Shown: positions 1 through 9,645 of the stretch, one piece after another
How the letters are laid out: each line of letters opens with the position of its first letter
Position numbering within the stretch: the stretch's first letter is position 1
NCBI GenBank assembly: GCA_965279095.1
Contig: CBDIHH010000006.1
Coordinates: 496,001 to 560,000, forward strand
Direction of reading: 5' to 3'
DNA length: 64,000 bases
Source: CBDIHH01 sp965279095
Lineage (GTDB): Bacteria > Pseudomonadota > Alphaproteobacteria > Caulobacterales > Caulobacteraceae
Position numbers and translations under genes: made by a program
Notes under the pieces: model-generated
Told to the model about the DNA's origin: nothing
The model's database searches: none
Seen by the model: the letters and a program-made list of their open reading frames with translations, nothing else

Positions 1-1015
<1,015 letters not shown>

Positions 1016-1019
<4 letters not shown>

Positions 1020-1951
1020 GGCTTGCGCCCCACGTCTGCAAGGTTTCCTTGAGCCACAGGGATGACCAGGAAAATGGAGGTTTGTGCGAGGTAGTCGTTC
1101 GATGTGGCCCAACGGCCAGTTTGGACAACCACGGCTCGCCCTTCTGGAATCGCTGAGTTCAACTGTATATTAGTGACACCATTGGCTTGTGGGGTCATCG
1201 TCATGTCGACGCCAGACCAATGGATTTCCGTCGGCTCGCCGACCTTAAGGCGCGGTCGCCAGCCGGAGTTCGGGCCTTGTATGCCTACCCCGCGGGGCCA
1301 TTGCACTTGTCCGCATAGCATTTTCGCTTTGACTACCGTCGTCTTCAGTTCGCCTTGGACGCAATGATCGAACATCAACATGCTTTGAGGCGAGGCGGGA
1401 TTATTGGACGTGTTGAGATAGGTTAGCCGCACTTCTGCCGACGGAAGTTTGTCTGCCTCAACCGCATAAAGTTGTACATTGCTAGGGATAGACGCGTCCG
1501 TGTCGTCGCGTGTGATCTCGAATACCGTTCTCGCGCGACTATTTTTGACGTCGCTAATGAAGAGCGTCTCCGCGGTAAAATCGTCGTTTTCGTCACTCAA
1601 GCAGAGGCCGAGATCAAAGAACGTTAGCCATCCGTCCGATTTTTCTGATATTGCTTGGCAATATAACGAGCCGCTGCGGCTCGCAGCTTTGACAAACAAC
1701 GTTCCTGCGGGTACGGTTAAGTTCTTCCTGCCCAATGGAACACTCAAAGGATCGGCAGTTCGGACGGCCGCCTCTACTCTCAAAGATTGGCGCAGAAGAG
1801 GGCCGCTTGCGCTGACGACTTCGGGAACGGGAGCAGCGGGTGGGCTAACGATCACAGGGATCGCCAGGAGAATGCCCTTTGCGTCGGCCGTAGTCCCAAG
1901 GGCCGAAAAGTTGAACGCGACGGCGAGAAGAGCTAGGCCAGCCGTCTTCAT
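1016..1951 (-). CDS. Unknown secreted protein inserted between pntAB and pntB
   Basis: I do not recognise this 311-residue protein. It has a plausible Sec signal peptide (about residues 1-24, ending near TTADA), a Val/Pro-rich linker, and four cysteines in SLYCQ, GLCLS, DHCVQ and MLCGQ that could form two disulfides in the periplasm. By eye the gene is clearly poorer in G+C (about half) than the flanking pnt genes (about 70%), with codon use unlike its neighbours. Yet it overlaps pntAB upstream (1948-1951) and pntB downstream (1016-1019) by ATGA junctions, so it is a co-translated member of the operon. The composition suggests acquisition by transfer; the function is unknown. Confidence 0.75.
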
Positions 1952-2292
1952 CCGCGATCGCTCGTCTGGGGCCGGTCCTTTTTCTTGTACATCGACAGCA
2001 TCCGCTGGGTGACCAGGAAGCCGCCGAAGATGTTGACGGCGGCGAGGCCCGCGGCGACGGCGCCGGCGCCCTTGGAGATCCAGACGTTGGAAGTCACCGC
2101 CGCGGCCGGATCCGCCCCGTGGGCGGCGGCGGCCAGCAGGGCGCCGACGATGATCACCGAAGAGATGGCGTTGGTCACCGCCATCAGCGGCGTGTGCAGG
2201 GCGGGAGTCACGCTCCAGACGACGTAGTAGCCGACGAAGATGGCCAGCACGAAGATGGCCAGGCGGAAGACGGTGGGATCGACGGCTTCCAT
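1948..2292 (-). CDS. pntAB: NAD(P) transhydrogenase subunit alpha part 2
   Basis: A small 114-residue membrane subunit carrying the C-terminal transmembrane part of the alpha chain. Many alphaproteobacteria encode this separately from the NAD-binding part. Three to four hydrophobic helices are visible, with the conserved TPALHTPLMAVTNAISS region and the NIFGGFLVTQRML tail characteristic of the family. It begins 4 bases after pntAA ends and its stop overlaps the next start (ATGA), so the operon is tightly coupled. The separate alpha parts are the normal arrangement in this group and not a frameshift. Confidence 0.95.
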   Translation of the reverse strand: MEAVDPTVFRLAIFVLAIFVGYYVVWSVTPALHTPLMAVTNAISSVIIVGALLAAAAHGADPAAAVTSNVWISKGAGAVAAGLAAVNIFGGFLVTQRMLSMYKKKDRPQTSDRG

Positions 2293-2296
2293 GGCG

Positions 2297-3427
2297 TCAG
2301 CCCTTCAGTTGCGGATGGACGATCTGGCCGTCCTGGGTGATCAGCGCGGCCTTGAGGATCTCGTCCTCGAGATCGGGGGCGAGGGCGCCGTCCTTGATCA
2401 GCAGGCCGGCGAAGGACAGCAGGTTGCGGGCGTAGAGGGCCGAGGCGTCGGTGGCGACCAGGCCGGGCATGTTGGCGATACCGACGATCCTGACGCCGTC
2501 TGCGTCGACCACCTCTCCGGCGCGGGCGCCCTCGACATTGCCGCCCTGCTCAACGGCCAAGTCCACCAGCACCGAGCCGGGGCGCATGGAGGCCACCTGC
2601 GCCGCCGTCACCAGGCGCGGCGCGGCGCGGCCGGGGACCAGGGCGGTGGTGATGACCATGTCCTGCTTCTTGATGTGCTCGGACACCAGGGCCGCCTGCT
2701 TGGCCTGGTATTCCGCCGACATTTCCTTGGCGTAGCCGCCTGAGGTCTCGGCCGCCTTGAACTCCTCGTCCTCCACGGCGATGAACTTGGCCCCGAGGCT
2801 CTCGACCTGTTCCTTGGTGGCGGGCCGCACGTCCGTCGCCGTCACCACCGCGCCCAGGCGGCGGGCGGTGGCGATGGCCTGCAGGCCGGCGACCCCGACG
2901 CCCATGACGAAGACCTTGGCGGGAGCCACGGTGCCGGCGGGGGTCATCATCATCGGCATCACCCGGCCGTAAGCCTCGGCGGCGGCGATCACCGCGCGAT
3001 AGCCGGCGAGGTTGGCCTGGCTGGACAGGGCGTCCATCACCTGGGCGCGGGTGATGCGCGGGATGAACTCCATGGCGAAGGCGCTCGCCCCGGCGGCTGC
3101 GAGGGCCTGGACCAGGGCCTTGTCCTGGTAGGGGTTGAACAGGCCGGCGACGACCGCACCGGATTTCAGGGCGGCGATCTCGGCGCTGGAGGGCGCGCGC
3201 ACCTTGAACAGCAGGTCGGCGCCCTGCACGGCGGCGGCCGCATCGGCGGCGATGGTCGCCCCGGCCGCCTCGTAGTCGGCGTCCGGGTAGGCGGCCGCGA
3301 GCCCGGCGCCGGTTTGGATCCGCACCGTCAGGCCAAGCGCGATGAGCTTCTTGACCGTATCGGGCGTTGCGGCGACGCGGGTCTCCCCCGGGTGCGTTTC
3401 AAGCGTGACCGCAAGCACAACTACCAA
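2297..3427 (-). CDS. pntAA: NAD(P) transhydrogenase subunit alpha part 1
   Basis: Peripheral NAD(H)-binding subunit (domain I) of the transhydrogenase, 376 residues, related to alanine dehydrogenase. Visible features are the N-terminal alanine-dehydrogenase-like domain (ETHPGETRVAATPDTV) and a Rossmann nucleotide-binding motif VMGVGVAGLQA near the middle. The ITTALVPGRAAPRLVTAA stretch and the DLAVEQGGNVEG motif are also typical of the family. It is the first gene of the minus-strand pnt operon. The 123-base divergent gap upstream should hold its promoter. Confidence 0.96.
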   Translation of the reverse strand: MVVVLAVTLETHPGETRVAATPDTVKKLIALGLTVRIQTGAGLAAAYPDADYEAAGATIAADAAAAVQGADLLFKVRAPSSAEIAALKSGAVVAGLFNPYQDKALVQALAAAGASAFAMEFIPRITRAQVMDALSSQANLAGYRAVIAAAEAYGRVMPMMMTPAGTVAPAKVFVMGVGVAGLQAIATARRLGAVVTATDVRPATKEQVESLGAKFIAVEDEEFKAAETSGGYAKEMSAEYQAKQAALVSEHIKKQDMVITTALVPGRAAPRLVTAAQVASMRPGSVLVDLAVEQGGNVEGARAGEVVDADGVRIVGIANMPGLVATDASALYARNLLSFAGLLIKDGALAPDLEDEILKAALITQDGQIVHPQLKG

Positions 3428-3550
3428 GACGCCCCTCCATCGCTCGCAGACGCTGCGACTCGCGCAGTCTGCCTATAAAGGCTGAAGCCTACCATTGCCC
3501 AGCTACACCCCTTATCAAACGCCCATACCCCTCAGCCAGAGGCAAGCCCC
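3428..3550. promoter_or_regulatory. Divergent intergenic region between pntAA and the aldolase gene
   Basis: This 123-base gap separates two divergently transcribed genes and must carry both promoters. It is less G+C-rich than the coding regions and contains a TATAAAG box near 3474 and one GANTC site (GACTC, the CcrM methylation sequence in Caulobacterales). I cannot assign a -35/-10 pair with confidence. Confidence 0.3.
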
Positions 3551-4222
3551 ATGAGCCAAGATCGCATGGCCGTCCTGTCGGCCCTGATGGACCAGGGGGT
3601 GATCCCGGTCTTCTACCACCCCGACGCCGAGGTTTGCGCCCGGGTCATCCAGGCCTGCGCCAACGGCGGGGCCCGGTGCGTCGAGTTCACCAACCGGGGC
3701 GACTACGCCGCCGACCTGTTCGGTGGCCTGTCCCGCCACTTTGCCAAGGCGGATCCGTCGGTGATCCTCGGCGTCGGCTCGGTGGTGGATGCGCCCACCG
3801 CGGCCCTCTATATTGCCGCCGGCGCCCGATTCGTGGTCGGTCCGCTGCTGAACCCCGAGGTCGCCCGCCTCTGCAATCGCCGCAAGGTCCCCTATAGCCC
3901 CGGCTGCGGCACCGCCACCGAGATCGGCCAGGCCGAGGAGCTGGGCTGCGAGATCGTCAAGCTGTTCCCCGGCGGCGCGGTCGGCGGTCCAGATTTCGTG
4001 CGCAACATCCTCGGCCCCATGCCCTGGACCCGGCTGATGCCCACCGGCGGCGTCGACAACGACGAGGCCTCGCTGCGAGCCTGGTTCGACGCGGGCGTGG
4101 TGGCGGTGGGCATGGGCTCGAACCTGGTTCCCAAGGCGATGCTCGAGGCCGGGGACTACGCCGGCATCGAGGCGCGGGTGCGCGAGACGGTGGGGATGAT
4201 CAGGCGAATCCGCGGACTGTAG
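3551..4222 (+). CDS. KDPG/KHG aldolase family protein
   Basis: A 223-residue class I aldolase-like TIM barrel of the 2-dehydro-3-deoxy-phosphogluconate / 4-hydroxy-2-oxoglutarate aldolase family (Eda-type), expected to split 2-keto-3-deoxy sugar acids to pyruvate and an aldehyde. The Schiff-base lysine is K137 in VKLFPGG and the general-base glutamate is E45 in CVEFTNRG. A typical TGGV phosphate-binding turn lies near the C terminus (LMPTGGVDND). The substrate cannot be told from sequence; no other Entner-Doudoroff gene is adjacent. It is monocistronic, ending in a palindrome shared with the convergent CoA transferase. Confidence 0.85.
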   Translation: MSQDRMAVLSALMDQGVIPVFYHPDAEVCARVIQACANGGARCVEFTNRGDYAADLFGGLSRHFAKADPSVILGVGSVVDAPTAALYIAAGARFVVGPLLNPEVARLCNRRKVPYSPGCGTATEIGQAEELGCEIVKLFPGGAVGGPDFVRNILGPMPWTRLMPTGGVDNDEASLRAWFDAGVVAVGMGSNLVPKAMLEAGDYAGIEARVRETVGMIRRIRGL

Positions 4223-4310
4223 CCCGTATTCCCCGCGGAAGCGGGGACCCAGGCTTGAACCGTGTCGCCGCCGCCAAAACCTGGGTCCCCGCTTCCGCGG
4301 GGAATACGGG
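4223..4310. repeat. Perfect 31-bp inverted repeat between convergent genes
   Basis: The arms at 4223-4253 and 4280-4310 are exact reverse complements over 31 bases, separated by a 26-base loop. The core is a TCCCCGC/GCGGGGA unit. The repeat fills the whole gap between two convergent stop codons and could act as a bidirectional transcription terminator or mRNA-stabilising hairpin. Related but decayed units occur at 46463-46529 and 62423-62501, so this looks like a REP-type intergenic repeat family. Confidence 0.85.
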
Positions 4311-4312
4311 TT

Positions 4313-5542
4313 TCAGATCACCCCATCGCGCCCCAACGCCTCCAAGTCCCCCTCAGACAGCCCCAGCTCCCGCGCGAGCACCGTCCGCGTATGCTCGCCC
4401 AGCATCGGCGGCGCCCGATGCGAGCCCGGCGGCGTCGCCGACATCTTCACCGGGCAGGCGACGCCGGGAACCTCGCCGAGGCCCGGGTGGGGCAGGGCGG
4501 TGCGCATCCCCCGGTGGCGCACCTGGGGATCGTCGAACACCTGCGACAGGGTGTTGATCGCCCCCGCCGGGACGGCGACGTCGGCGAGGACCTGGAGCCA
4601 GTGCCCCGTTCCGTGGGCCACCAGGGCCGCCTGCAGCTGCGGAACCAGGCTATCGCGGCCGGCCGCCCGCTGGGCGTTGCCGGCGAAGCGCGGATCCTCG
4701 GCCAGGTCCCCCCGGCCGATGGCGCGGCACAGCCGGCCGAACTGGCCGTCGTTGCCCACCGCCACCGTCAGCCAGCCATCGGCCGTGCGGAAGGGCTGGT
4801 AGGGGACGATGTTGGGATGGGCGTTGCCCAGCCGGCGCGGGTTCTGTCCGGTCGCCAGGTAGTTGGCCGCCTGGTTGGCCATCACCGCCACCTGCACGTC
4901 CAGCAGGGCCATGTCGATGTGCTGTCCCTCGCCGGTGCGGTCGCGGTGGCGCAACGCCGCCTGGATGGCGTTGGCGGCATAGAGGCCCGTGAGGATGTCG
5001 GTCAGGGCCACCCCGACCTTCATCGGCTCGCCGTCCGGCTCGCCGGTGACGCTCATCAGCCCGCCCATGCCCTGGATGATGAAATCGTAGCCCGGCCGCT
5101 GGGCATAGGGCCCGTCCTGGCCGAACCCCGTGATCGAGCAATAGACCAGGCGCGGATTGACCGCCTTGAGGCTGTCGTAGTCGAGGCCGTAGCGCTTCAG
5201 CCCGCCGACCTTGAAGTTCTCCACCAGCACGTCGCACCCGGCGGCCAGGGCGCGGATCAGCCGCTGGCCCTCGGGCAGGGCCATGTCGACGGCCACCGAC
5301 TGCTTGCCGCGGTTGGCGCACAGGAAATAGGCGGCCTCGCTCACCGCGCCGTCGGCGGAGACCACGTCCGGGGGACCCCACTGGCGGGTCTCGTCGCCCT
5401 CGCCCGGGCGCTCCACCTTGATCACCTCGGCGCCGAAATCGGCCAGCAACTGCGTCGCCCACGGCCCCGCCAGGACCCGGCTGAGATCGAGGACCTTGAT
5501 CCCCTGCAAGGCGCCGGCATGGCCGGCCTGGTCGGGTTTCAT
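4313..5542 (-). CDS. CaiB/BaiF (family III) CoA transferase
   Basis: A 409-residue family III CoA transferase, expected to move CoA between acyl-CoA thioesters and free acids through a glutamyl/aspartyl-CoA intermediate. The N terminus has the family signature KVLDLSRVLAGPWATQLLADFGAEVIKVE in pieces, and the catalytic aspartate is D182 in VGVALTDILTGLYAA. GEGQHIDMALLD and NIVPYQPF are also typical. Length fits the family. The gene stands alone, so the substrate (carnitine, formyl, succinyl or other) cannot be assigned. Confidence 0.9.
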   Translation of the reverse strand: MKPDQAGHAGALQGIKVLDLSRVLAGPWATQLLADFGAEVIKVERPGEGDETRQWGPPDVVSADGAVSEAAYFLCANRGKQSVAVDMALPEGQRLIRALAAGCDVLVENFKVGGLKRYGLDYDSLKAVNPRLVYCSITGFGQDGPYAQRPGYDFIIQGMGGLMSVTGEPDGEPMKVGVALTDILTGLYAANAIQAALRHRDRTGEGQHIDMALLDVQVAVMANQAANYLATGQNPRRLGNAHPNIVPYQPFRTADGWLTVAVGNDGQFGRLCRAIGRGDLAEDPRFAGNAQRAAGRDSLVPQLQAALVAHGTGHWLQVLADVAVPAGAINTLSQVFDDPQVRHRGMRTALPHPGLGEVPGVACPVKMSATPPGSHRAPPMLGEHTRTVLARELGLSEGDLEALGRDGVI

Positions 5543-5663
5543 GAGGGGCGCACCTGGGCAACGAGCGATGACGGGGGAGGGCAGGCGCTCCCTTTAGCCT
5601 GGGCGGCGGCCCGGCGGCAGGGCCAAGATGAGGTCCTCGCCCCGCGGCGGGCGGGCGTTCGGC

Positions 5664-5713
5664 TTGACGCAGGCGCAAAAAACCGGTCGATAGCGGCCTT
5701 TCCGCAAGGCCGC
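5664..5713 (+). promoter_or_regulatory. Possible ilvC promoter and leader hairpin
   Basis: TTGACGC at 5664-5670 matches the Caulobacter-type -35 element well, but the -10 that should follow (around 5685-5692) is poor. Immediately downstream is a hairpin with an 8-bp perfect stem (GCGGCCTT 5693-5700, AAGGCCGC 5706-5713) and a 5-base loop. There is no T-run, so it is not an obvious terminator. It may simply be leader RNA structure. Confidence 0.3.
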
Positions 5714-5766
5714 CGCCCGGAGCGGCCCCGTTACCGCGCGCACAGGCGCGCCTGGAGACCTAGATC

Positions 5767-6786
5767 ATGCGCGTCTATTACGACCGCGACGCCGACCTGG
5801 CGCGCCTGCTGGACAAGAACATCGCCATCGTCGGCTATGGCTCGCAGGGCCGCGCCCACGCCCTGAACCTGCACGACAGCGGGGCCAAGAACGTCGCCGT
5901 GGCCCTGCGACCCGACTCCGCCACCGCCAAGAAGGTCGAGGCCGATGGCCTGAAGGTGATGAGCGTGGCCGAGGCCGCCGCCTGGGCTGACATCCTGATG
6001 GTCCTGGCGCCCGACGAGCTTCAGCGGGACATCTACAAGACCGAGATCGCCCCCAACATCCGCGACGGCGCCGCCCTGCTGTTCGCCCATGGCCTGAACA
6101 TCCACTTCGGCCTGATCGAGCCCAAGGCCACCGTCGACGTGCTGATGGTCGCGCCCAAGGGGCCCGGCCACACGGTGCGCGGCGAATACATCAAGGGCGG
6201 CGGCGTGCCCTGCCTGATCGCCGTGCACCAGAACGCCTCCGGCTCGGCCCACGACATCGGCCTGGCCTATGCCTCGGCCATCGGCGGCGGCCGCTCGGGG
6301 ATCATCGAGACCAACTTCCGCGAGGAATGCGAGACCGACCTGTTCGGCGAACAGGCCGTGCTCTGCGGCGGCCTGGTGGAGCTGATCCGCGCCGGCTTCG
6401 AGACCCTGGTGGAAGCCGGTTACGCCCCGGAGATGGCCTATTTCGAATGCCTGCACGAGGTGAAATTGATCGTCGACCTGATCTACGAGGGCGGCATCGC
6501 CAACATGAACTACTCGATCTCGAACACGGCCGAATACGGTGAGTATGTCACCGGCCCGCGCATCGTTACCGCCGAGACCAAGGCCGAGATGAAGCGCGTG
6601 CTGGAAGACATCCAGTCCGGCCGATTCGTGCGCGACTTCATGGCCGAGAACACCGTCGGCCAGCCCTCGTTCAAGGCCACCCGCCGTCGTAACGCCGAAC
6701 ACCAGATCGAGGAGGTTGGCGCGCGCCTGCGCGGCATGATGCCCTGGATCAGCAAGAACGCCCTGGTCGACCAGTCGCGCAACTAG
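5767..6786 (+). CDS. ilvC: Ketol-acid reductoisomerase (class I)
   Basis: Converts 2-acetolactate or 2-aceto-2-hydroxybutyrate to the dihydroxy acid in valine/isoleucine synthesis, using NADPH and Mg2+. The 339-residue length is that of class I enzymes. Visible are the Rossmann loop IVGYGSQGRA (residues 21-30), FAHG with catalytic H108, PKGPGHTVRGEY, and the metal-binding D191 and E195 in TDLFGEQ. The C-terminal knotted domain contains LIYEGGIANMNYSISNTAEYGEY in pieces. It is followed by a strong hairpin, so it is probably monocistronic. Confidence 0.97.
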   Translation: MRVYYDRDADLARLLDKNIAIVGYGSQGRAHALNLHDSGAKNVAVALRPDSATAKKVEADGLKVMSVAEAAAWADILMVLAPDELQRDIYKTEIAPNIRDGAALLFAHGLNIHFGLIEPKATVDVLMVAPKGPGHTVRGEYIKGGGVPCLIAVHQNASGSAHDIGLAYASAIGGGRSGIIETNFREECETDLFGEQAVLCGGLVELIRAGFETLVEAGYAPEMAYFECLHEVKLIVDLIYEGGIANMNYSISNTAEYGEYVTGPRIVTAETKAEMKRVLEDIQSGRFVRDFMAENTVGQPSFKATRRRNAEHQIEEVGARLRGMMPWISKNALVDQSRN

Positions 6787-6809
6787 GCTCCGCTTCCTCT
6801 AGAGTGCCC

Positions 6810-6843
6810 ATCGGGGCGCGGCGCCGCAGCGCCGCGCCCCGAT
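6810..6843. terminator. 14-bp perfect hairpin after ilvC
   Basis: The arms at 6810-6823 and 6830-6843 are perfectly complementary over 14 bp with a 6-base loop. They lie 24 bases after the ilvC stop and just before the next gene. There is no long T-run, which is common for high-G+C genomes, so terminator function is likely but not proven. Confidence 0.6.
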
Positions 6844-6859
6844 TCATGTCCGGGACCCC

Positions 6860-7423
6860 ATGCGCCGCATCACTTCGCTCTATATCGGCGGGCCCGACGC
6901 CGCCTTCCCGGGCGCCGGCGCCCATCTGCGCCGCAAGCGCGGCCTGTGCGAGGCCGCCGGGTTCGTTCCCGTGGTGTCCACCGACAGCCTGCTGGTCGAG
7001 ACCACGCCCTCCGAGGCCATGGCCCGCGAGATGTACGCCGACCGGGTGTCGCGCATGCGCCTGGCCGACGCCGCGATCATCAACCTGACCCCGTGGCGCG
7101 GTCCAAGCTGCGATCCGGCCGCGGCATTTGAGGTCGGCTTCCTCGGCGCCCTCAACAAGCCGGTGTTCGCCTATATGAACGTCGCCGAGGAGACCCAGGC
7201 CGAGCTGCGCGTGCGCGTCGAGGACCATGTGGGGGGGGAGACGGAGCGCGGCGGCCGCGTGGTCGACGCCTTCGGGGCCGAGGTCGAGGACTTCGGCCTG
7301 CCTGAGGCGCTGATGGTCTGGGCCGAGGCCCGCCGGCTCTATGTCATCGTCACCCCCGACCTGTTCGGCGACGTCAGCGGCTTCGAGCTGTGCCTGGAGG
7401 CGGTTCAGCTCTACGCAGGCTGA
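6860..7423 (+). CDS. Nucleoside 2-deoxyribosyltransferase family protein
   Basis: A 187-residue Rossmann-like protein of the nucleoside 2-deoxyribosyltransferase superfamily, which cleaves or exchanges N-glycosidic bonds of deoxynucleosides. The N-terminal SLYIGGPDAAFPGA resembles the family's substrate-loop start. D70 (RLADAAIINLTP) and the candidate nucleophile E91 in AAFEVGFLGALNKPVFAY are in the expected spacing. Some relatives are DNA-deoxynucleoside 5'-monophosphate N-glycosidases; sequence alone does not separate these. The start follows the ilvC hairpin with no close partner gene. Confidence 0.8.
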   Translation: MRRITSLYIGGPDAAFPGAGAHLRRKRGLCEAAGFVPVVSTDSLLVETTPSEAMAREMYADRVSRMRLADAAIINLTPWRGPSCDPAAAFEVGFLGALNKPVFAYMNVAEETQAELRVRVEDHVGGETERGGRVVDAFGAEVEDFGLPEALMVWAEARRLYVIVTPDLFGDVSGFELCLEAVQLYAG

Positions 7424-7535
7424 AATCGGGCGGGTGACTGTCGGCTAGGCTACAGTTAAGTTTCCGCTTCGCGTGCTAGGCGAGAGGCTGTTGCTGCGGG
7501 GGGGACCTCCGGCGCCGTCGGGGGACGCCAAGGCG

Positions 7536-8252
7536 ATGAGACCGTCGAACCTGATCCTGGACCAGATTGAGCCCGAGGTTCTGGCCGCGTTCCAGCGGAG
7601 GCTCGAGGACGCGCCCCTGGACAAGGGCGCCGTGCTGCACGATATCGGCGAGCCGGTTCGGTCCGTCTGGTTTCCCCTCACCGGCCTCATCGGCCTGGCG
7701 TCGGAGACCATCGGCGGCGAGAGCGTCAGCGGCGGGCTGATCGGCTGGGACGGGGCCTACGGGGCCTTCGAGGCCTGCGGCAGCCGCAAGAGCTTTACCC
7801 GGGCTACGGTCCAGGTGCCTGGGCTCGCCAAGCGCGTGCGCGCGTCCATCTACCGCGAAATGTTCGACGCCTCTGCCGGGCTGCGCACCGCCGTTCACAA
7901 GCATGTGGAGGCGCTGATGGTGGAGGCGCGCCAGATCGTCGCCTGCAACGCCATCCATCCCGTCGACCAGCGTCTTTGCCGGGCGCTGCTGGACGTCTAC
8001 GACCGCAGCAAGGCCGGAGAGCGCCTGCCGCTGACGCAAGAGACGCTCGCCAACATGTTGGGGGTCCAGCGCACGACCATCGCCGTCGCCATATCCGCCC
8101 TGCAACGGGCCGGCCTATTGCGCAGCGGCCGGGGCGCGATCGACCTGTTGGACCCGGAGGGCCTGCAAGCCGCAGCCTGCAGCTGCCGGCTGACGATCGC
8201 TTTTGCCCACTCGGAAATCTATTCGACGACGAGCGAGGCCTGCGACTCCTAG
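7536..8252 (+). CDS. Crp/Fnr family transcriptional regulator
   Basis: A 238-residue regulator with an N-terminal cyclic-nucleotide-binding-like barrel and a C-terminal winged helix (LTQETLANMLGVQRTTIAVAISALQRAGLL in pieces). It lacks the Fnr cysteine cluster at the N terminus, so it is not an oxygen sensor of that kind; CxC near the C terminus (ACSCR) is outside any known cluster. I chose ATG 7536 rather than the in-frame upstream codon at 7473 because the family fold begins at LILDQIEPE. Its stop codon overlaps that of the convergent small gene at 8249-8252. Confidence 0.85.
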   Translation: MRPSNLILDQIEPEVLAAFQRRLEDAPLDKGAVLHDIGEPVRSVWFPLTGLIGLASETIGGESVSGGLIGWDGAYGAFEACGSRKSFTRATVQVPGLAKRVRASIYREMFDASAGLRTAVHKHVEALMVEARQIVACNAIHPVDQRLCRALLDVYDRSKAGERLPLTQETLANMLGVQRTTIAVAISALQRAGLLRSGRGAIDLLDPEGLQAAACSCRLTIAFAHSEIYSTTSEACDS

Positions 8253-8416
8253 TCCTCGTCCTGGTCGGCGCTGTTTGCCGCGGCCACCAGGCGCCGCGCC
8301 GTCTCGGCCGCCGCCGCTGGCGTCAGGGCGATGGCCACCCGGGGGCCGGTCATCACCACTTCTCCGTCCTTGGCTTCAATGGCCAAAGGGTGCTCGTCTG
8401 CTGTCAGCCCGGTCAC
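8249..8416 (-). CDS. Small acidic-tailed protein, convergent to the Crp/Fnr gene
   Basis: A 55-codon reading frame starting at GTG 8416 with an AGGA Shine-Dalgarno 8 bases upstream (a second GTG at 8422 is too close to it). It ends at a TAG that overlaps the convergent regulator's stop. The translation has a two-strand/one-helix look: DEHPLAIEAKDGEVVMTG, then VAIALTPAAAAETARRL. The tail is NSADQDED. Alternating strand residues followed by a TPxxAxETARRL helix recall small alphaproteobacterial proteins of unknown function. Not assigned a function. Confidence 0.55.
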   Translation of the reverse strand: MTGLTADEHPLAIEAKDGEVVMTGPRVAIALTPAAAAETARRLVAAANSADQDED

Positions 8417-8597
8417 CGTCACTGTCCTGTCTGCGCCTGCAAGGCCTCGTGCGGACAAGCTGCGAGGCCTTTGTTCAGTTCCCGACGAAGCCACCAATTG
8501 GCGCCGCCGAGTGTGCGAATCCCGACGCTCCCCCGGATTTATTTCCTCTAGCAATGCCCATCGCATTGATCCGGACCGGATCGTGATCGGGATAGGC

Positions 8598-9635
8598 ATG
8601 CCCACCACCGACATTCTCCTTCTGGATCCGAGCGCCTCGATGCACCGGGCGGTGGTGACGGTGATGGCGGGAATGGACGTCAGTATCACCCCGGTCGGGA
8701 CCAGGGCCGCGTTCGCCGCCGCCCTCGCCGAGCGCCGGTTCGACGTCGTGATCGCCGACTTCCAGGACAACGGGATGCTCCCGGCGGAGGCGCCGGTGCT
8801 GGCGCGCAGCCATCAGCCGGAGACGCCCTTCATCTACCTCTCAAGTCTGGCGGGCGAGGAGATCGCGGTCGACGCCATTCGGGCCGGGGCCGCGGACTAC
8901 ATCCTCAAGAGCCGGCTCGACCGCCTGCCCGACCGACTGACCCTGGCGCTGGAATCCGCCGCCCAGGCGGTGCGCCAGCGCCGCACCGAGGCCCAGCTGC
9001 GGACCCTGATCGGGGAGCTGCGGCACCGGCTGAAGAACACCCTGGCGGCGGTGTCGGCGCTCAACTGGCTGACCCGCAAGCACAGCCAGACGATGGAGCA
9101 GTTCCACCTGGCTTTCACCGGTCGGATCGAAGCGTTGTCGCAGGCCCATGAGCTGCTGTTCGAGACGACCTGGAAGCCCGCCGAACTTCGCCAGGTGTTC
9201 GAGCGCGCCCTCAAGCCCTTCCTGACCGGCGCGGGCTCGCTGAGCCTGAGCGGCGATCCGGTCGCGGTGTCGCCCAAACATGCCCTGGGCCTGACCCTGG
9301 TGGTCCATGAGCTGGCCACCAATGCGGTGAAATACGGCGCGCTCAGCCAGGACGGCGGACAGGTCGCGTTGCGCTGGGCGGTCTCCGCCGACCATCCCCG
9401 TCGGATCGACGTGCGGTGGGCGGAGTCCGGCGGCCCGCCGGTGTCCCCTCCGGCCCGGCGGGGGTTTGGCTCGACCCTGATCGACAGGACCGTGGCCGAC
9501 GAGCTGGGGGGCTCGGTGGAAACCCACCACCTGCGCGAAGGCCTGGTCTGCGCCATCGCCTTTGACGACGATCCGGTGGACTGGGAGGCGGCCGAACTCG
9601 ACGATCTGGACGCCTTGGCGGCGGCCCAGGGTTAG
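8598..9635 (+). CDS. Response-regulator receiver fused to HWE-type histidine kinase
   Basis: A 345-residue two-component protein. Residues 1-115 form a receiver domain with the phospho-acceptor D54 in VVIADFQD, S/T in LSSLAGEE and the conserved K104 in YILKSRL. Residues about 130-330 form an HWE/HisKA_2 kinase with H143 in ELRHRLKNTLAA, the N box HELATNAVKYGAL, the W-x-E motif RWAESGG and a late glycine box RRGFGSTLI. It is soluble with no membrane segment. Start at ATG 8598 places the receiver domain at the N terminus; upstream in-frame codons add low-complexity sequence. HWE kinases often feed the alphaproteobacterial stress or light responses; the target here is unknown. Confidence 0.9.
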   Translation: MPTTDILLLDPSASMHRAVVTVMAGMDVSITPVGTRAAFAAALAERRFDVVIADFQDNGMLPAEAPVLARSHQPETPFIYLSSLAGEEIAVDAIRAGAADYILKSRLDRLPDRLTLALESAAQAVRQRRTEAQLRTLIGELRHRLKNTLAAVSALNWLTRKHSQTMEQFHLAFTGRIEALSQAHELLFETTWKPAELRQVFERALKPFLTGAGSLSLSGDPVAVSPKHALGLTLVVHELATNAVKYGALSQDGGQVALRWAVSADHPRRIDVRWAESGGPPVSPPARRGFGSTLIDRTVADELGGSVETHHLREGLVCAIAFDDDPVDWEAAELDDLDALAAAQG

Positions 9636-9645
9636 ACCGGGAGGG

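Noticed and set aside
1948..3427. PntA split into two reading frames, read as a frameshift
   Set aside because: Separate pntAA and pntAB genes are the normal alphaproteobacterial arrangement; each has its own start and the expected length.
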